From Paenibacillus_AR mesotrionivorans (GTDB taxonomy: Bacteria; Bacillota; Bacilli; Paenibacillales; NBRC-103111): 64,000 nt of DNA. The position numbers and the translations under genes were made by a program. The notes below the pieces were generated by a model that did no database searches, had not been told where the DNA came from, and saw only the letters and a program-made list of their open reading frames with translations. This document shows positions 41,362 to 50,597 of the stretch, piece by piece. The DNA is taken from the NCBI RefSeq assembly GCF_046098205.1, contig NZ_JBJURJ010000007.1, positions 124,001 to 188,000 on the forward strand, read 5' to 3'. The first letter of the stretch is position 1, and each line of letters begins with the position of its first letter.

Positions 41362-42357
41362 TCAAAGATCTTTGGATCTGGACAATGGTTCAATAGAATG
41401 AACGTGTGGATTGAAGAAATGTCCTGACTCATTTACTTCTATGTTTGCGTCTGGGTTAAGAATAACTAGATAAGTAAACATGTTGTTAATGGAGACCTGA
41501 GACATTAGTAAGCTTGGATATTGTTTGTGCTTCTCTATTGTCACAATATGACCTGATCTTCGTAGTCCTTCAGTTGGCTCATCTCCCAAAATTGCCCTCT
41601 CCACCAATGAAACAATTTGATATTCTGGAAGTTCACCCAGTCTTACATACCTTCTTATTGCATCGAATTCTTCAAGGAGCGCTAATTTACTCCCATTAAG
41701 ATAGGTAAAGTAATTGAATGCGATTTTAGCAATTGCTCGGTAGATAACTGTATCAATTGTACCTTGCATTTGGAATAGACCAGTATCTGACTCATTCCTT
41801 CCAGACCTATCGCCTTCCACTTTGAAAGAAATTCCTTGCATTGCTAATCTCTCAGTAGCTAACTCTATATCACATTCTAATAAAGTTATGCTTCCAGCCG
41901 AATTAAGGTCCACACCAAGCTTCATGAGTTCTTCTTTTGTCGGGATTTCATAGAGCAGAAAAAATAGCCATTCCTGAGTGTCACCTTGTAAAAAGCCTAT
42001 CTGATTTCTTGCCAACATCATTACAACTTCATTTTTTTCGCTGGAGTACTCTCTGTATGTTATAGCTCCCTTTAATGGTCCTTCTGCTACTCTAAATCTT
42101 AACCGTGCTTGTTTGCCAGTGCCTTTGTATTCCTTAGCCTGTTTTATTCCATGATTGAACCTAAGCATACCTTCATACGAATCTCGTGCTAATGGAAGTT
42201 CGAGGGTGTTACCGTAGTACTGATTGCACTCATCACACACAGTATCTATGAGTGTGAAGTTATTTTCAAACAGACCAAAGGCTTGTGGTAGGACATGTTC
42301 TCTTTTCGTAAAAGCTGATTTAGGTTTTTCTTCTAGGCAATAGATGCATCTGCTCAT
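41362..42357 (-). CDS. HNH endonuclease-like protein
   Basis: A 331-residue protein starting MSRCIYCLEEK, then KREHVLPQAFG and VCDECNQYYG: two CxxC pairs and the H of an HNH (HNH_5 type) centre. This is followed by a 250-residue part without known motifs. Such proteins usually cut DNA and occur in restriction or defence loci; here the neighbours are DUF4238, DUF4145 and SIR2-HerA. It is transcribed against its neighbours, so it is an independent unit. Confidence 0.72.
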   Translation of the reverse strand: MSRCIYCLEEKPKSAFTKREHVLPQAFGLFENNFTLIDTVCDECNQYYGNTLELPLARDSYEGMLRFNHGIKQAKEYKGTGKQARLRFRVAEGPLKGAITYREYSSEKNEVVMMLARNQIGFLQGDTQEWLFFLLYEIPTKEELMKLGVDLNSAGSITLLECDIELATERLAMQGISFKVEGDRSGRNESDTGLFQMQGTIDTVIYRAIAKIAFNYFTYLNGSKLALLEEFDAIRRYVRLGELPEYQIVSLVERAILGDEPTEGLRRSGHIVTIEKHKQYPSLLMSQVSINNMFTYLVILNPDANIEVNESGHFFNPHVHSIEPLSRSKDL

Positions 42358-42497
42358 GATCTATCCTCTCCCTGCTCACAGTAAGACGACTTATTATACG
42401 GATAATGCCTGATCTTATGAATTTCAGATTATAGCCCATCTTTAATATAACAGAAGGGGAAATACTGAAAAAGATCTTCTAGGTAGGAGTGATCACA

Positions 42498-43112
42498 ATG
42501 TTAATAGATTGTCCATTCTGTGATGTTACAATTGACGCCCACGAAAGAGGGACGGTTACTCGTCAAGACGAACAAATTCCTCATCACACGACTCACTTAT
42601 TAGAATGTCCTCGATGCGGTGAACCCATTGTGGCGGGTCAGGATTTGGTCCACCTATATCTTGATGTAATGGATTGGACTATTGCTAAACGCCTTTGGCC
42701 CTCACCTCAAAAGTATTCTACAACAGGATTGCCTAACATTGTATCGACTTCCATTGAGGAAGCAGAGAAATGTTACAAGGGTAAAGCTTATATAGCTTGT
42801 GCTGTAATGTGTGGAAGAGCCATCGAGGCAATCTGCAAAGATAATCAAACAAAGAGCAGCAATATAGCTGCTGGATTAAAGGAACTATTGGAGAAGCAAA
42901 TAATCGACAGTAAGATTTATCAATGGGCTGAAGCACTTCGCTTACACAGAAACATAGGTGCTCATGCTAATGACGAGGTTATCTCTAAGGAAGATGCACA
43001 GGATTTGCTTGATTTTACCAAAGCTATTTGCGATTACATCTATCTATTAACAGAGAAGTTCAAAACTTTCATGGAACGTAAGCAAAGTCTAAAAGACAAC
43101 CACCAATTATAA
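42498..43112 (+). CDS. DUF4145 protein with N-terminal zinc ribbon
   Basis: Residues 1-45 hold two CPxC pairs (DCPFC, ECPRC), a zinc ribbon. A helical domain follows with EEAEKCYKGKAYIACAVMCGRAIEAICKD (positions 80-110) and HRNIGAH, the pattern of DUF4145, distantly HEPN-like; the RxxxxH-type residues of RNase HEPN domains are partly matched by RLHRNIGAH. DUF4145 is often fused to restriction subunits. ATG 42498 has GGAG 8 bases upstream. Cargo of the same defence block. Confidence 0.7.
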   Translation: MLIDCPFCDVTIDAHERGTVTRQDEQIPHHTTHLLECPRCGEPIVAGQDLVHLYLDVMDWTIAKRLWPSPQKYSTTGLPNIVSTSIEEAEKCYKGKAYIACAVMCGRAIEAICKDNQTKSSNIAAGLKELLEKQIIDSKIYQWAEALRLHRNIGAHANDEVISKEDAQDLLDFTKAICDYIYLLTEKFKTFMERKQSLKDNHQL

Positions 43113-43648
43113 GGTAATTATAAACATGCTTAGTTATACATAAAGGAGGATTTTATGCATTACCTTAAGTCCAAAAGGGAGCAGGTGATATTAGTGAAGG
43201 TCTCCAAGATTACATTTCAAAAATAAAAAGGGAAATTCATAGAAGAATAAGAACTGGTCAGTGGGAGAAACATAGTTAGAAGGATTGCCCTCGACTTTAA
43301 CCTGCATTTAGCTCTTTGATCTCCATTTAGAGTTATAACCCTGTGCGTCCTTCACTCAAGACAAATTAATGAAGATTGATGGCGCTTTTACATATCATAC
43401 GTCTCGAAAATAATTTGAAGCGCCTACGTGGCGCTTTTTGTTTTTGGAGGGCATTTTGTATTGGCACAAATGGCATGTTGCATGTTTAAAAAATCAGAAA
43501 TATTTGAAAATAGGTCATATTACCTAATTGCTTTTTCATTTTCCAAAAAGCAGGAGAATAGTTGTGATTAGTCGAAATGTGGTACCAATCCCTTATCTTA
43601 TTGTATTCGAGAAAAACTTACTGATAAACAATTGGAGGACACATTTAT
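43113..43648. other. Spacer with a mini-ORF and a duplicated SLH-gene end
   Basis: A 23-codon frame (43155-43226) follows a perfect AAAGGAGG but encodes nothing I recognise; it may be the start of a deleted gene. At 43372-43440 a 65-base stretch closely matches the last codons and terminator of the SLH gene at 39575-39642, including GTCTCGAAAAT and the AAGCGCC/GGCGCTT hairpin. The stretch thus holds remains of a second SLH-type gene. Confidence 0.55.
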
Positions 43649-44953
43649 ATGGCCACAGATTGGGCATCAAATATGTATCGTGTGGGCTCAGAATGCAAGG
43701 GGTTTGAAGGAAGCTTATCGGAAGAGGATATTAAAGAAGCACGATCCCAAATCGAACCATGGTTGTCTGCTCTATTTCAAAGCGAGCATCTTGCTCTGCT
43801 ATTGGGAAGTGGATTTACATCGTCTATTGGTTACCTCACCAAATCGAGTGCAACTGGAATGGGGAGAGTTCAGTCGTTTGGTTGTAAATACGAGGCTGAG
43901 CTAAATGCTTATGCAGAGAGTTCTGCTAAAGCTTGCGGGCGTGGTACGGCAAATATTGAAGATCAAATTCGGACAGCACTTGCCTTAATAGAGGGGTTAA
44001 AAATCATTCAGGATACTGAACTCCCAAATTGGGAGGAAGCACTAAAAAGAATATTCACAGACTTTATCAGTAGCTTACTAGAGACAGAGCAGGGAATAAA
44101 CGAGAAAATTACAGAAGGTTCGACTGATGGTCAACTTGCTCAAAGTATTCTTATTTCATTTCTGATGAGCTTTGCAAGCAGGACAGCAACAAGAGAGCGC
44201 TTGAATATTTTTACAACAAATTATGACAGGTTAATTGAATATGCATGTGACCTCATTGGCCTACGAGTTGTTGACCGATTTGTAGGGACACTTACTCCAA
44301 TTTTCCGATCATCCCGAATCGATATAGATATGCATTATAATCCTCCAGGAATAAGAGGGGAGCCCCGATATCTGGAGGGAGTTGTTAAATTGACAAAATT
44401 ACACGGTTCTTTGGATTGGCACTATGCTGACAAGGTGCTACAAAAATGGCCAGTTCCCTTCGGAGCGCCCCCTAAATACTTTTATGACGTTGATGATCCT
44501 ATCAAAAAAGTCATGATATACCCAAACCCAGCTAAAGACGTGGAAACTCTTCAGTATCCTTATGCTGAGTTATTCCGAGATTTTTCCGCTGCACTGTGTC
44601 GTCCTAATTCTGCAATCATTACATACGGTTATGGATTTGGAGATGACCACATTAACCGCGTTATAGCTGATATGCTGACCATTCCGTCTACTCACCTAGT
44701 TATCATTTCATTCGACACTGCTGGAGGCAGAATTCCTAAGTTTGTTGAAAAAGTTGGGCGGGATGCCCAAATATCATTACTGATTGGTAACCATTTTGGG
44801 GACATCAGTAATTTAGTCAAACATTATTTACCCAAATCTGCTATTGATACTATTACTATGAGGAAATCTGAGTTGCTTGCTAAAAGGGCGGTGTCTCAAC
44901 AAGCCACAAGCCATACTGATAACAAAGCAGACGAAAGGGAATCAACCCTATGA
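43649..44953 (+). CDS. SIR2-like NADase/effector of a SIR2-HerA defence system
   Basis: A 434-residue protein with the SIR2 fold landmarks LALLLGSGFT (NAD loop), FTTNYDRLIE (catalytic Asn region) and KLHGSLDWH (catalytic His). SIR2-HerA pairs are an established anti-phage system in which the two proteins form a large complex that degrades NAD and DNA on infection. GGAGG lies 10 bases before ATG. The stop overlaps the start of the HerA frame (ATGA), so the two are translationally coupled. The C-terminal 40 residues are polar and poorly conserved in appearance. Confidence 0.82.
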   Translation: MATDWASNMYRVGSECKGFEGSLSEEDIKEARSQIEPWLSALFQSEHLALLLGSGFTSSIGYLTKSSATGMGRVQSFGCKYEAELNAYAESSAKACGRGTANIEDQIRTALALIEGLKIIQDTELPNWEEALKRIFTDFISSLLETEQGINEKITEGSTDGQLAQSILISFLMSFASRTATRERLNIFTTNYDRLIEYACDLIGLRVVDRFVGTLTPIFRSSRIDIDMHYNPPGIRGEPRYLEGVVKLTKLHGSLDWHYADKVLQKWPVPFGAPPKYFYDVDDPIKKVMIYPNPAKDVETLQYPYAELFRDFSAALCRPNSAIITYGYGFGDDHINRVIADMLTIPSTHLVIISFDTAGGRIPKFVEKVGRDAQISLLIGNHFGDISNLVKHYLPKSAIDTITMRKSELLAKRAVSQQATSHTDNKADERESTL

Positions 44954-47060
44954 CAACTCCAATAGAAGGATTGTCCTCATTAGTAGTTGGGACCGTTGAA
45001 TCTGTTTCGCCTCGAGAATTTAAAGTTATTTTGGATGCAGATGCCCCACAAACTACTGCTATGAATGCTGGAATACCAAGAGGTTGTCCAAGGATCAATG
45101 GATACATACTTATTCCGAATGAGCAAGGAGCCGTAGTTGGATTGATTTCATGGATAGGAATAGAGCGTTCCATGTATCCTAAAAGAACGGGTTTAAAGGA
45201 TTTTGGACTCATTGACTTACCGTTCCCAACGAGAAAGTTATGTATAGTGCCCTTTGGAACACTTTGTAGAACAAATGAAAGTATTGAATCCTATGAACTT
45301 CGCCGCGGCATATCCATATTCCCTTCTGTGGGGGATAAGGTGTGTATTCCCACAGTAAAGCAGCTTAGATCAATAGTTGAGGCGAGTGGGACTAACAAAC
45401 GTGTTATCATCGGAAAGGCTCCTTTAGCAGAGAATGTCCCTGTAAGTATTGATCCTGACAAAATATTTGGTAGGCATCTGGCTATACTAGGGAACACTGG
45501 TAGCGGTAAGTCTTGTTCTGTCGCTGGGATTGTACGCTGGTCTTTAGAAGCAGCTAACAAGAGTAAGAAAGAGCTAATGGAAAAAGGAATAGTATCTGGG
45601 AGTATTGGCTCCCCAGCTACTGTTAGCGCTAATGCCCGTTTTATTATCCTTGACCCGAATGGTGAGTACTCAAAACGTTTTCTGATATGGGTGCCCGTGT
45701 ATTTAAATTACAGCCTGACATTGTTGCTGAACAATTGAAGGTACCAGCTTGGTTATGGAACAGCCATGAGTGGGGTGCCTTTTCAAGAGCCTCCTCTCAA
45801 GTACAGAGACCTATTCTTTCACAAGCTTTAAAAGGAATTCGTGAGGGTTTATCAATTAGTGATCCATTAGAGAGAAAGCTGATAAGAGTCTTTAAGGGAA
45901 GGTACTTGCAACTAGGTACGGTTATTGGACAAGGACCGCTTGGATATTCAGGCTTCCCTGCGCGGCAGAATTGTGGTCAAATGCTCGAGAACATCCTTAA
46001 TGAGAGCGAACATTACTTTCAAGAGGTAAGCATGTTAGGCGTATCAAGCATTTGGGAAATGGGACTAAACGCCTTGAAGGAAAAATGCAAAGAAATCATA
46101 GGAGTCTATAAAAAGAAAGAGTACTTTAGTGATTTTAGTGAACCAGTGCTGTTACAAATTCATTCACTTATCTCCAACTTCCTGGAATCAGTTCAAGCAG
46201 AAGCCACAGTACTAGTTAGTGGGGTTGATGCAGATTCCCCTGTTCCGTTTAGCATTGGAGATTTTCCAAATTATTTAGAGGCGGTTGCAGCGGAAGCGGG
46301 AGGGGGCACTGCAACCAATATTCAATACTTAATAATGAGAATTAGGACTATGCTTAGTGATCGAAGGTTTAACCAAGTAGTTACACCACCAACTGACCCT
46401 ACTTTTGAAGAATGGCTAGAAACTTATGTTGGTAAAGATCAAGCTCAGAATGGGCCAGTAGCAGTTATCGATTTGTCGTTAGTACCCTCAGATTTACTTC
46501 ATGTCATTGCTGCGGTTATTTCGAGAATAGTATTCGAAGCAGTGCAGAGGTATAAAAAGCTTAATGCTGGCAAGGAGTTGCCGACAGTGCTTGTGCTTGA
46601 AGAGGCGCATACCTTTATTAAGAGGGATATTGCAGATGATCAGTCATCAGCCGCGAGCATTGAGTGTAGAAAGATATTTGAGAAGATAGCCAGAGAAGGA
46701 CGCAAATTTGGTTTAGGGCTTGTACTCTCCTCTCAACGGCCTTCTGAATTATCTCCAACTGTCTTATCTCAATGCAATACCTTTCTTTTGCACCGCATTG
46801 TTAATGACAGGGACCAAGAGCTTGTAGGTAAACTTGTACCTGACAATCTTGGGGGACTACTGTGTGAACTTCCGAGCTTACCTGCTGGAGAGGCAATTCT
46901 AATGGGATGGGCTTCTCCGATTCCCGTTCTTGTAAAAATGAAGGAATTGCCTGCTGAGAACAGACCCGAATCCTCTGATCCCCAGTATTGGGACGTGTGG
47001 GTAGGATGTGAGGAACGCAAACTTGATTGGACTGGCCTTGTGGAGGACTGGAGACAGTAA
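44950..47060 (+). pseudogene. HerA-type helicase/ATPase, split by a frameshift
   Basis: The first frame (44950-45738) has a HAS-barrel-like start, then Walker A GNTGSGKS and LDPNGEY. It diverges after GEYSK. The second frame carries on the protein from DMGARVFKL to 47060, with LVLEEAHTFI (Walker B) and SSQRPSELSPTVLSQCNTF, typical of HerA/DUF87. The switch lies in TTTT at 45678-45681 and needs one added base, so a one-base deletion in a T-run (or a sequence error) broke the gene. A single slip on TTT could restore the frame at low rate, but no pseudoknot or strong heptamer is seen. Intact, the product would have about 703 residues. Confidence 0.8.
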
Positions 47061-47123
47061 AAGTTGGAAGTTGGACTTAAAGTATTAAACCACTTGTCTA
47101 TGGAAATTTCATAAGGCTTTATA

Positions 47124-47155
47124 ACTAGTCCAGCGGCAGAAACCGCCAGTCTAGT
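47124..47155. promoter_or_regulatory. Inverted repeat upstream of the ParA-like gene
   Basis: ACTAGTCCAGCGG faces CCGCCAGTCTAGT across six bases (10 of 13 positions paired, further G-T pairs). It lies 50-80 bases before the ParA-like start and may be an operator or a centromere-like site. There is no T-run, so it is not an ordinary terminator. Confidence 0.5.
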
Positions 47156-47206
47156 CTGTACTATATAGATTGTTTATAGGTTATAATAATAAGGAGGAGA
47201 TTTGAA

Positions 47207-48058
47207 ATGGCAACTTGTGTCTCTCTGATTAACATGAAGGGTGGCGTTGGTAAGACAACACTAACCTTTAATTTAGCTTGGTATGCCGCATATCGAAGGA
47301 AGCTAAAGGTACTTGTTGTTGATCTAGATCCTCAAGCTAATGCAAGTCAATATTTAATGGGAGCAGAAGCTTATAAAAAATACCACGATGAAAACCGACC
47401 GACTGTCTTTCATATTTTTGAGCAGTTTACCCCATCAGGTTTTGGGGGGACAATGTCTCCGTCAATATTGGATCCACGTACAGTAATATACCCAGTAAAA
47501 AAATTTAATAATGGAGGACACATAGATTTAGTGCCTTCCCGTTTAGAATTATCATGGACTTTAAAAAATCCAACCAACAAGGACCATTTACTGGCACGTT
47601 TCTTAGCGGGAGTACAAAAGGATTACAACTTGATACTAATAGATTGTGCACCTACTGAATCCATTTTGACTACTGCTGTTTATAGGGCCAGCAGATTCGT
47701 AGTTATTCCAGTAAAGCCAGAGTTCCTTGCATCTATTGGTCTACCGTTGCTTGTGCGCTCGTTAGAACTCTTCAAACAATCATTTGGAGATCAAGAGATA
47801 GATATCGCGGGTATTGTTTTTAACGATGCTGACCCCACTTTAACTTTCGGAGAACACAACATTCATCGTGAGGACGTTCGTCAATATGCATCAAAGCAAG
47901 GATGGCACGTATTTGAGAATGAAGTTAGACATTCCAACTCATATCCAAAGGGCGCACGAACAAAACAGCCTATCTTTCTAACAGATTATGCTCGTTCACA
48001 AGTTATAAATGAATTTAAAGCATTTGGGGACGAATTCCTGAAAAGGGTGGGATTCTAA
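47207..48058 (+). CDS. ParA/MinD-type ATPase without ParB
   Basis: A 283-residue deviant Walker ATPase: NMKGGVGKTTLT, VVDLDPQANAS and LIDCAPTES are all in place. ParA proteins move DNA or protein cargo with a ParB partner, yet no ParB or replication gene is near. The downstream 170-residue gene follows by 3 bases and is the only partner candidate. Because it directly follows SIR2-HerA on the same strand, it could be an accessory of that system or a stabiliser of the mobile block. AAGGAGG precedes ATG. Confidence 0.82.
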   Translation: MATCVSLINMKGGVGKTTLTFNLAWYAAYRRKLKVLVVDLDPQANASQYLMGAEAYKKYHDENRPTVFHIFEQFTPSGFGGTMSPSILDPRTVIYPVKKFNNGGHIDLVPSRLELSWTLKNPTNKDHLLARFLAGVQKDYNLILIDCAPTESILTTAVYRASRFVVIPVKPEFLASIGLPLLVRSLELFKQSFGDQEIDIAGIVFNDADPTLTFGEHNIHREDVRQYASKQGWHVFENEVRHSNSYPKGARTKQPIFLTDYARSQVINEFKAFGDEFLKRVGF

Positions 48059-48061
48059 AGT

Positions 48062-48574
48062 ATGAGCTCAAAGCAAGAACTTTTATTAGATTTGCTGAAG
48101 ATTAAGGTTAGATATTCCGAAAGAGATATGATTGATGTATTGAATATACTCCAAGATGAACCCCAAAACGAGCACTTAAGTAAGGTACTCCAATTGATTG
48201 CTCAACTTAACAATACTCCTTCGAAAAGGGGAAGGGGGAATACACCAAAAGAAAGTAAGTTTGATCTTCTCAAAGAATCTGATCCCCAACACTATACTAC
48301 ATTGCATGATTTTCAGATGAAGCTTATAAATCGGCAGGTACTTAACGAGCCAAGAGAACTTAAAAGGCTTACTGCAGAATTGGGCCTTAAAGAATCTACA
48401 TCAAGAAAAAGGGGACAGACGATTCGTCTAATCATAGAAGTACTGGCAGCTATGTCGCCTGAAGAGGCAAACCAACTAATAGAGCAATATTCGCTTCGCG
48501 TGGAGGATAATGTAAGTCAGTTTGGGCTAATTGCTGATGCTATATTACAAAGACCAGCAGATTCGAATGAATGA
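48062..48574 (+). CDS. Hypothetical partner of the ParA-like ATPase
   Basis: A 170-residue helical, charged protein with a central basic linker (TPSKRGRGNTPKES) and TSRKRGQTIRLIIEVLA. It starts 3 bases after the ParA-like stop, so the two are translated together. It has no ParB-like motifs. It may bind DNA through the basic segment and act as ParB substitute or adaptor. Not recognised. Confidence 0.6.
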   Translation: MSSKQELLLDLLKIKVRYSERDMIDVLNILQDEPQNEHLSKVLQLIAQLNNTPSKRGRGNTPKESKFDLLKESDPQHYTTLHDFQMKLINRQVLNEPRELKRLTAELGLKESTSRKRGQTIRLIIEVLAAMSPEEANQLIEQYSLRVEDNVSQFGLIADAILQRPADSNE

Positions 48575-48624
48575 GTTCATTTGTTGTTGTTTTTAAAATA
48601 CGATATTTTTCGTGAAAATTGTTT

Positions 48625-48828
48625 ACGGGGCGTCGCTCGGGTGACATCAAAACTGTGACTACACCCGTAGAAGCCTATGTGGCGTTGCCTTCGGACAGGG
48701 GTTCAGCCCGCGCGGACCGGAGCGTAAGCGCAGGGAGCACGGCATCTCAATCTACCGCTAAGGTTGTCCTCGCAGATTAGGCTTCGTCAGCAACTTAAAT
48801 CAAGATTGAGATACTCCCCTCGGCTCCA
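48625..48828 (+). pseudogene. ssrA: 3' fragment of tmRNA (ssrA) with a 108-base T-loop insert
   Basis: From ACGGGGCGTCGCTCGGG onward the sequence matches the 3' third of the tmRNA copy at 54378-54460, through TTCGGACAGGGGTTC (T-arm 5' strand). Then 108 bases intervene (48705-48812) before CTCCCCTCGGCTCCA (T-arm 3' strand and acceptor). The insert can fold on itself: ATCTCAATCT (48733) pairs with AGATTGAGAT (48803). No 5' half of tmRNA is present, so this is an attachment-site relic (A5), not a working RNA. Confidence 0.75.
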
Positions 48829-48901
48829 CTTCCCTGTCCGAAAATATCGGACAGGACCAAGAAAGACACATTCTCTAATAACAGAGATATGTGTCTTTTT
48901 T
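48829..48901. repeat. Class I flank of attachment repeat A5
   Basis: Directly after GGCTCCA, the CCTGTCCGA/TCGGACAGG hairpin and the AAGACACAT/ATGTGTCTT terminator hairpin appear as in A1-A3. Thus the same downstream unit is joined here to tmRNA sequence rather than to the TTCCGTACTTTCTGG half-site, showing exchange of left halves. Confidence 0.75.
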
Positions 48902-48978
48902 TGATTTACACAACCAGTAAATGGATCCGTGCCAGCTATGTCAGATGCGAAGCGTTCAAACCGATATCCGTATTCATC

Positions 48979-50202
48979 CTATTGATCCTTTTTAAGCAAC
49001 TTGTTATAACCTTTATTACTTAAACCAACCTTTTTCATATGGACTTTTGCTTTTACCTTCAAATTAATTTTTGGCAGGACGTTGATGTTATCATCCTCCA
49101 TCTGCTTCCATTGTGTTGGGAATTTTCTATATATCACGTCGGAGATTCCCGCGACATCTGCGTCTGACTTCAAAATGGCAGTCCAGGCTTTGCTGCAGAG
49201 GGACTCCACTTCTTTTGCCAGACTTTTCTCCATGTTATCAATAATCTCCGGATCTAATAAATTTTCGGAACACCCTGTTTCATCCAACCACCCTTTAATT
49301 TTGATAGAGGCTGTCACCTCATATTTACCTTCCGTTTGTTTAATGGAAATGGTGGTCTTGGAATGGGATACCATATAATTCGAGTCCTTGGCTGCGCTCT
49401 TCTCCGGATTGCAGGCAAAAGAAATACTGGAATAGTTGACCTTATCCCTTAAGAAGGAAACGCCCAGTGCTTCATTTTCACTCATCCATCCAACAAGTTT
49501 ATTATGTTTGATTATGGCAGCCCGTTTTAATCTTAACTTGGAGGGAACAGTAGTTTGATGCAACTGGTCGAGGTTGGTGACTTCTTTCCCTCCGGAAATC
49601 GTAATTTCCGGGACGAGTACGCTGTGAGAGGGACTGAGTTGGTGTTTAATTAAATCATACATTCTGACGTATGGAATTTTGGATAAATATTGCTGCTGCT
49701 TCTCCAGAATTCGTTCCATCCCGATGCCTGGGATGGGCTGCACGCTGAGAAGCTGCTCCAGTATGGATCTTCCGTCTCCGGAAGCAATCAGAACATTTAC
49801 CGTTTCCCGGGAGTCTGAATTGCGGAGGTAAAGATCGATCATTTGATTGATTCCCGCTTTGGCCGCGTCTTCCCCAATGATCAGCACCCGGTTATGCCCG
49901 AAATAAAGCTTTCGGGAAGCCTCCAGATAGCTTTTGGAAACAGCATCCTTAATCGTGACTCCTTCTGTGGAATACACTTCGATAGGTACGTGGCCATTTG
50001 ACCGGCCGACAGTTCCTGCGGCTGCGGGAATAGCGGAGGGAACTACGACCTGAAAGGAAATCACCCATTTTCCTTCTTTATTGATATCCATGGAAGATGC
50101 AGATGTAATAGATAATTCGTTCAATTCCATCCGGTCCCAACAGCCGCTCAACAGTATAGAGGTCAGGATTATTGTAATCATCAAGATTCTTTTCTTGAGC
50201 AT
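48979..50202 (-). CDS. Ger(x)C-family spore germination lipoprotein (orphan)
   Basis: A 407-residue lipoprotein with lipobox LLSGCWDR, the highly typical GCWDxxEL start of GerAC/GerBC proteins, and the family body through RAAIIKHNKLVGWM. These proteins sit on the outer face of the spore inner membrane as the C subunit of nutrient germinant receptors and normally lie in A-B-C operons. No A or B gene is present here, so it is an orphan or was separated by island insertion. The reading frame itself is intact. It supports an endospore-forming host. Confidence 0.9.
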   Translation of the reverse strand: MLKKRILMITIILTSILLSGCWDRMELNELSITSASSMDINKEGKWVISFQVVVPSAIPAAAGTVGRSNGHVPIEVYSTEGVTIKDAVSKSYLEASRKLYFGHNRVLIIGEDAAKAGINQMIDLYLRNSDSRETVNVLIASGDGRSILEQLLSVQPIPGIGMERILEKQQQYLSKIPYVRMYDLIKHQLSPSHSVLVPEITISGGKEVTNLDQLHQTTVPSKLRLKRAAIIKHNKLVGWMSENEALGVSFLRDKVNYSSISFACNPEKSAAKDSNYMVSHSKTTISIKQTEGKYEVTASIKIKGWLDETGCSENLLDPEIIDNMEKSLAKEVESLCSKAWTAILKSDADVAGISDVIYRKFPTQWKQMEDDNINVLPKINLKVKAKVHMKKVGLSNKGYNKLLKKDQ

Positions 50203-50293
50203 AGGAGCGCCCCTTGATTTTCGGGTTGTTCATTTCCAGCGATTAGGGTTATTCTTCGTAAAGGCGATGGGAACTATTCCATAAGGATGAAAT

Positions 50294-50332
50294 CAAAAAG
50301 CCAACAACGTCTGAGCGGGACCGTTGTTGGCT
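50294..50332 (-). terminator. Terminator upstream of the Ger(x)C gene
   Basis: AGCCAACAACG and CGTTGTTGGCT form an eleven-base stem; on the minus strand it is followed by TTTTTG. It probably ends a lost minus-strand gene such as the missing receptor subunits. The following 265 bases (50333-50597) hold no gene; I looked for a c-di-AMP riboswitch before the potassium transporter and saw none that is convincing. Confidence 0.65.
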
Positions 50333-50597
50333 ATTCCGGTTTACAGGTTTTCAGCTGAGCTAGAAACACCAGGAGTCCAGGATAAAGATTCTCCGAGCCC
50401 TTTCCTAACCATACCCAATGCCCCCAAGTATCAAGCAAACAGAGTTTGGCCCCATACGGGGAAAGTGGTTACTCATGAATCTTATGGCAGTCCTAAAGAA
50501 ATTGCCCACAAGCCGCGGCTCTTTCTTTAAACTCAGATGATCGGTATAATTGGGAAACGGACACAATTTCGAAATCAATTGCCCAGGAGTCCATACC

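Noticed and set aside
45678..45687. Programmed frameshift in HerA
   Set aside because: Only one Phe codon can slip, there is no tandem slippery heptamer or visible downstream structure, and HerA genes are normally unbroken.
47207..48574. Plasmid partition locus
   Set aside because: No ParB, replication gene or iterons are nearby; only the ATPase is typical.
50333..50597. c-di-AMP (ydaO) riboswitch before the potassium transporter
   Set aside because: Short pieces such as CCGAGCCC resemble the motif, but the conserved core is not assembled in order.
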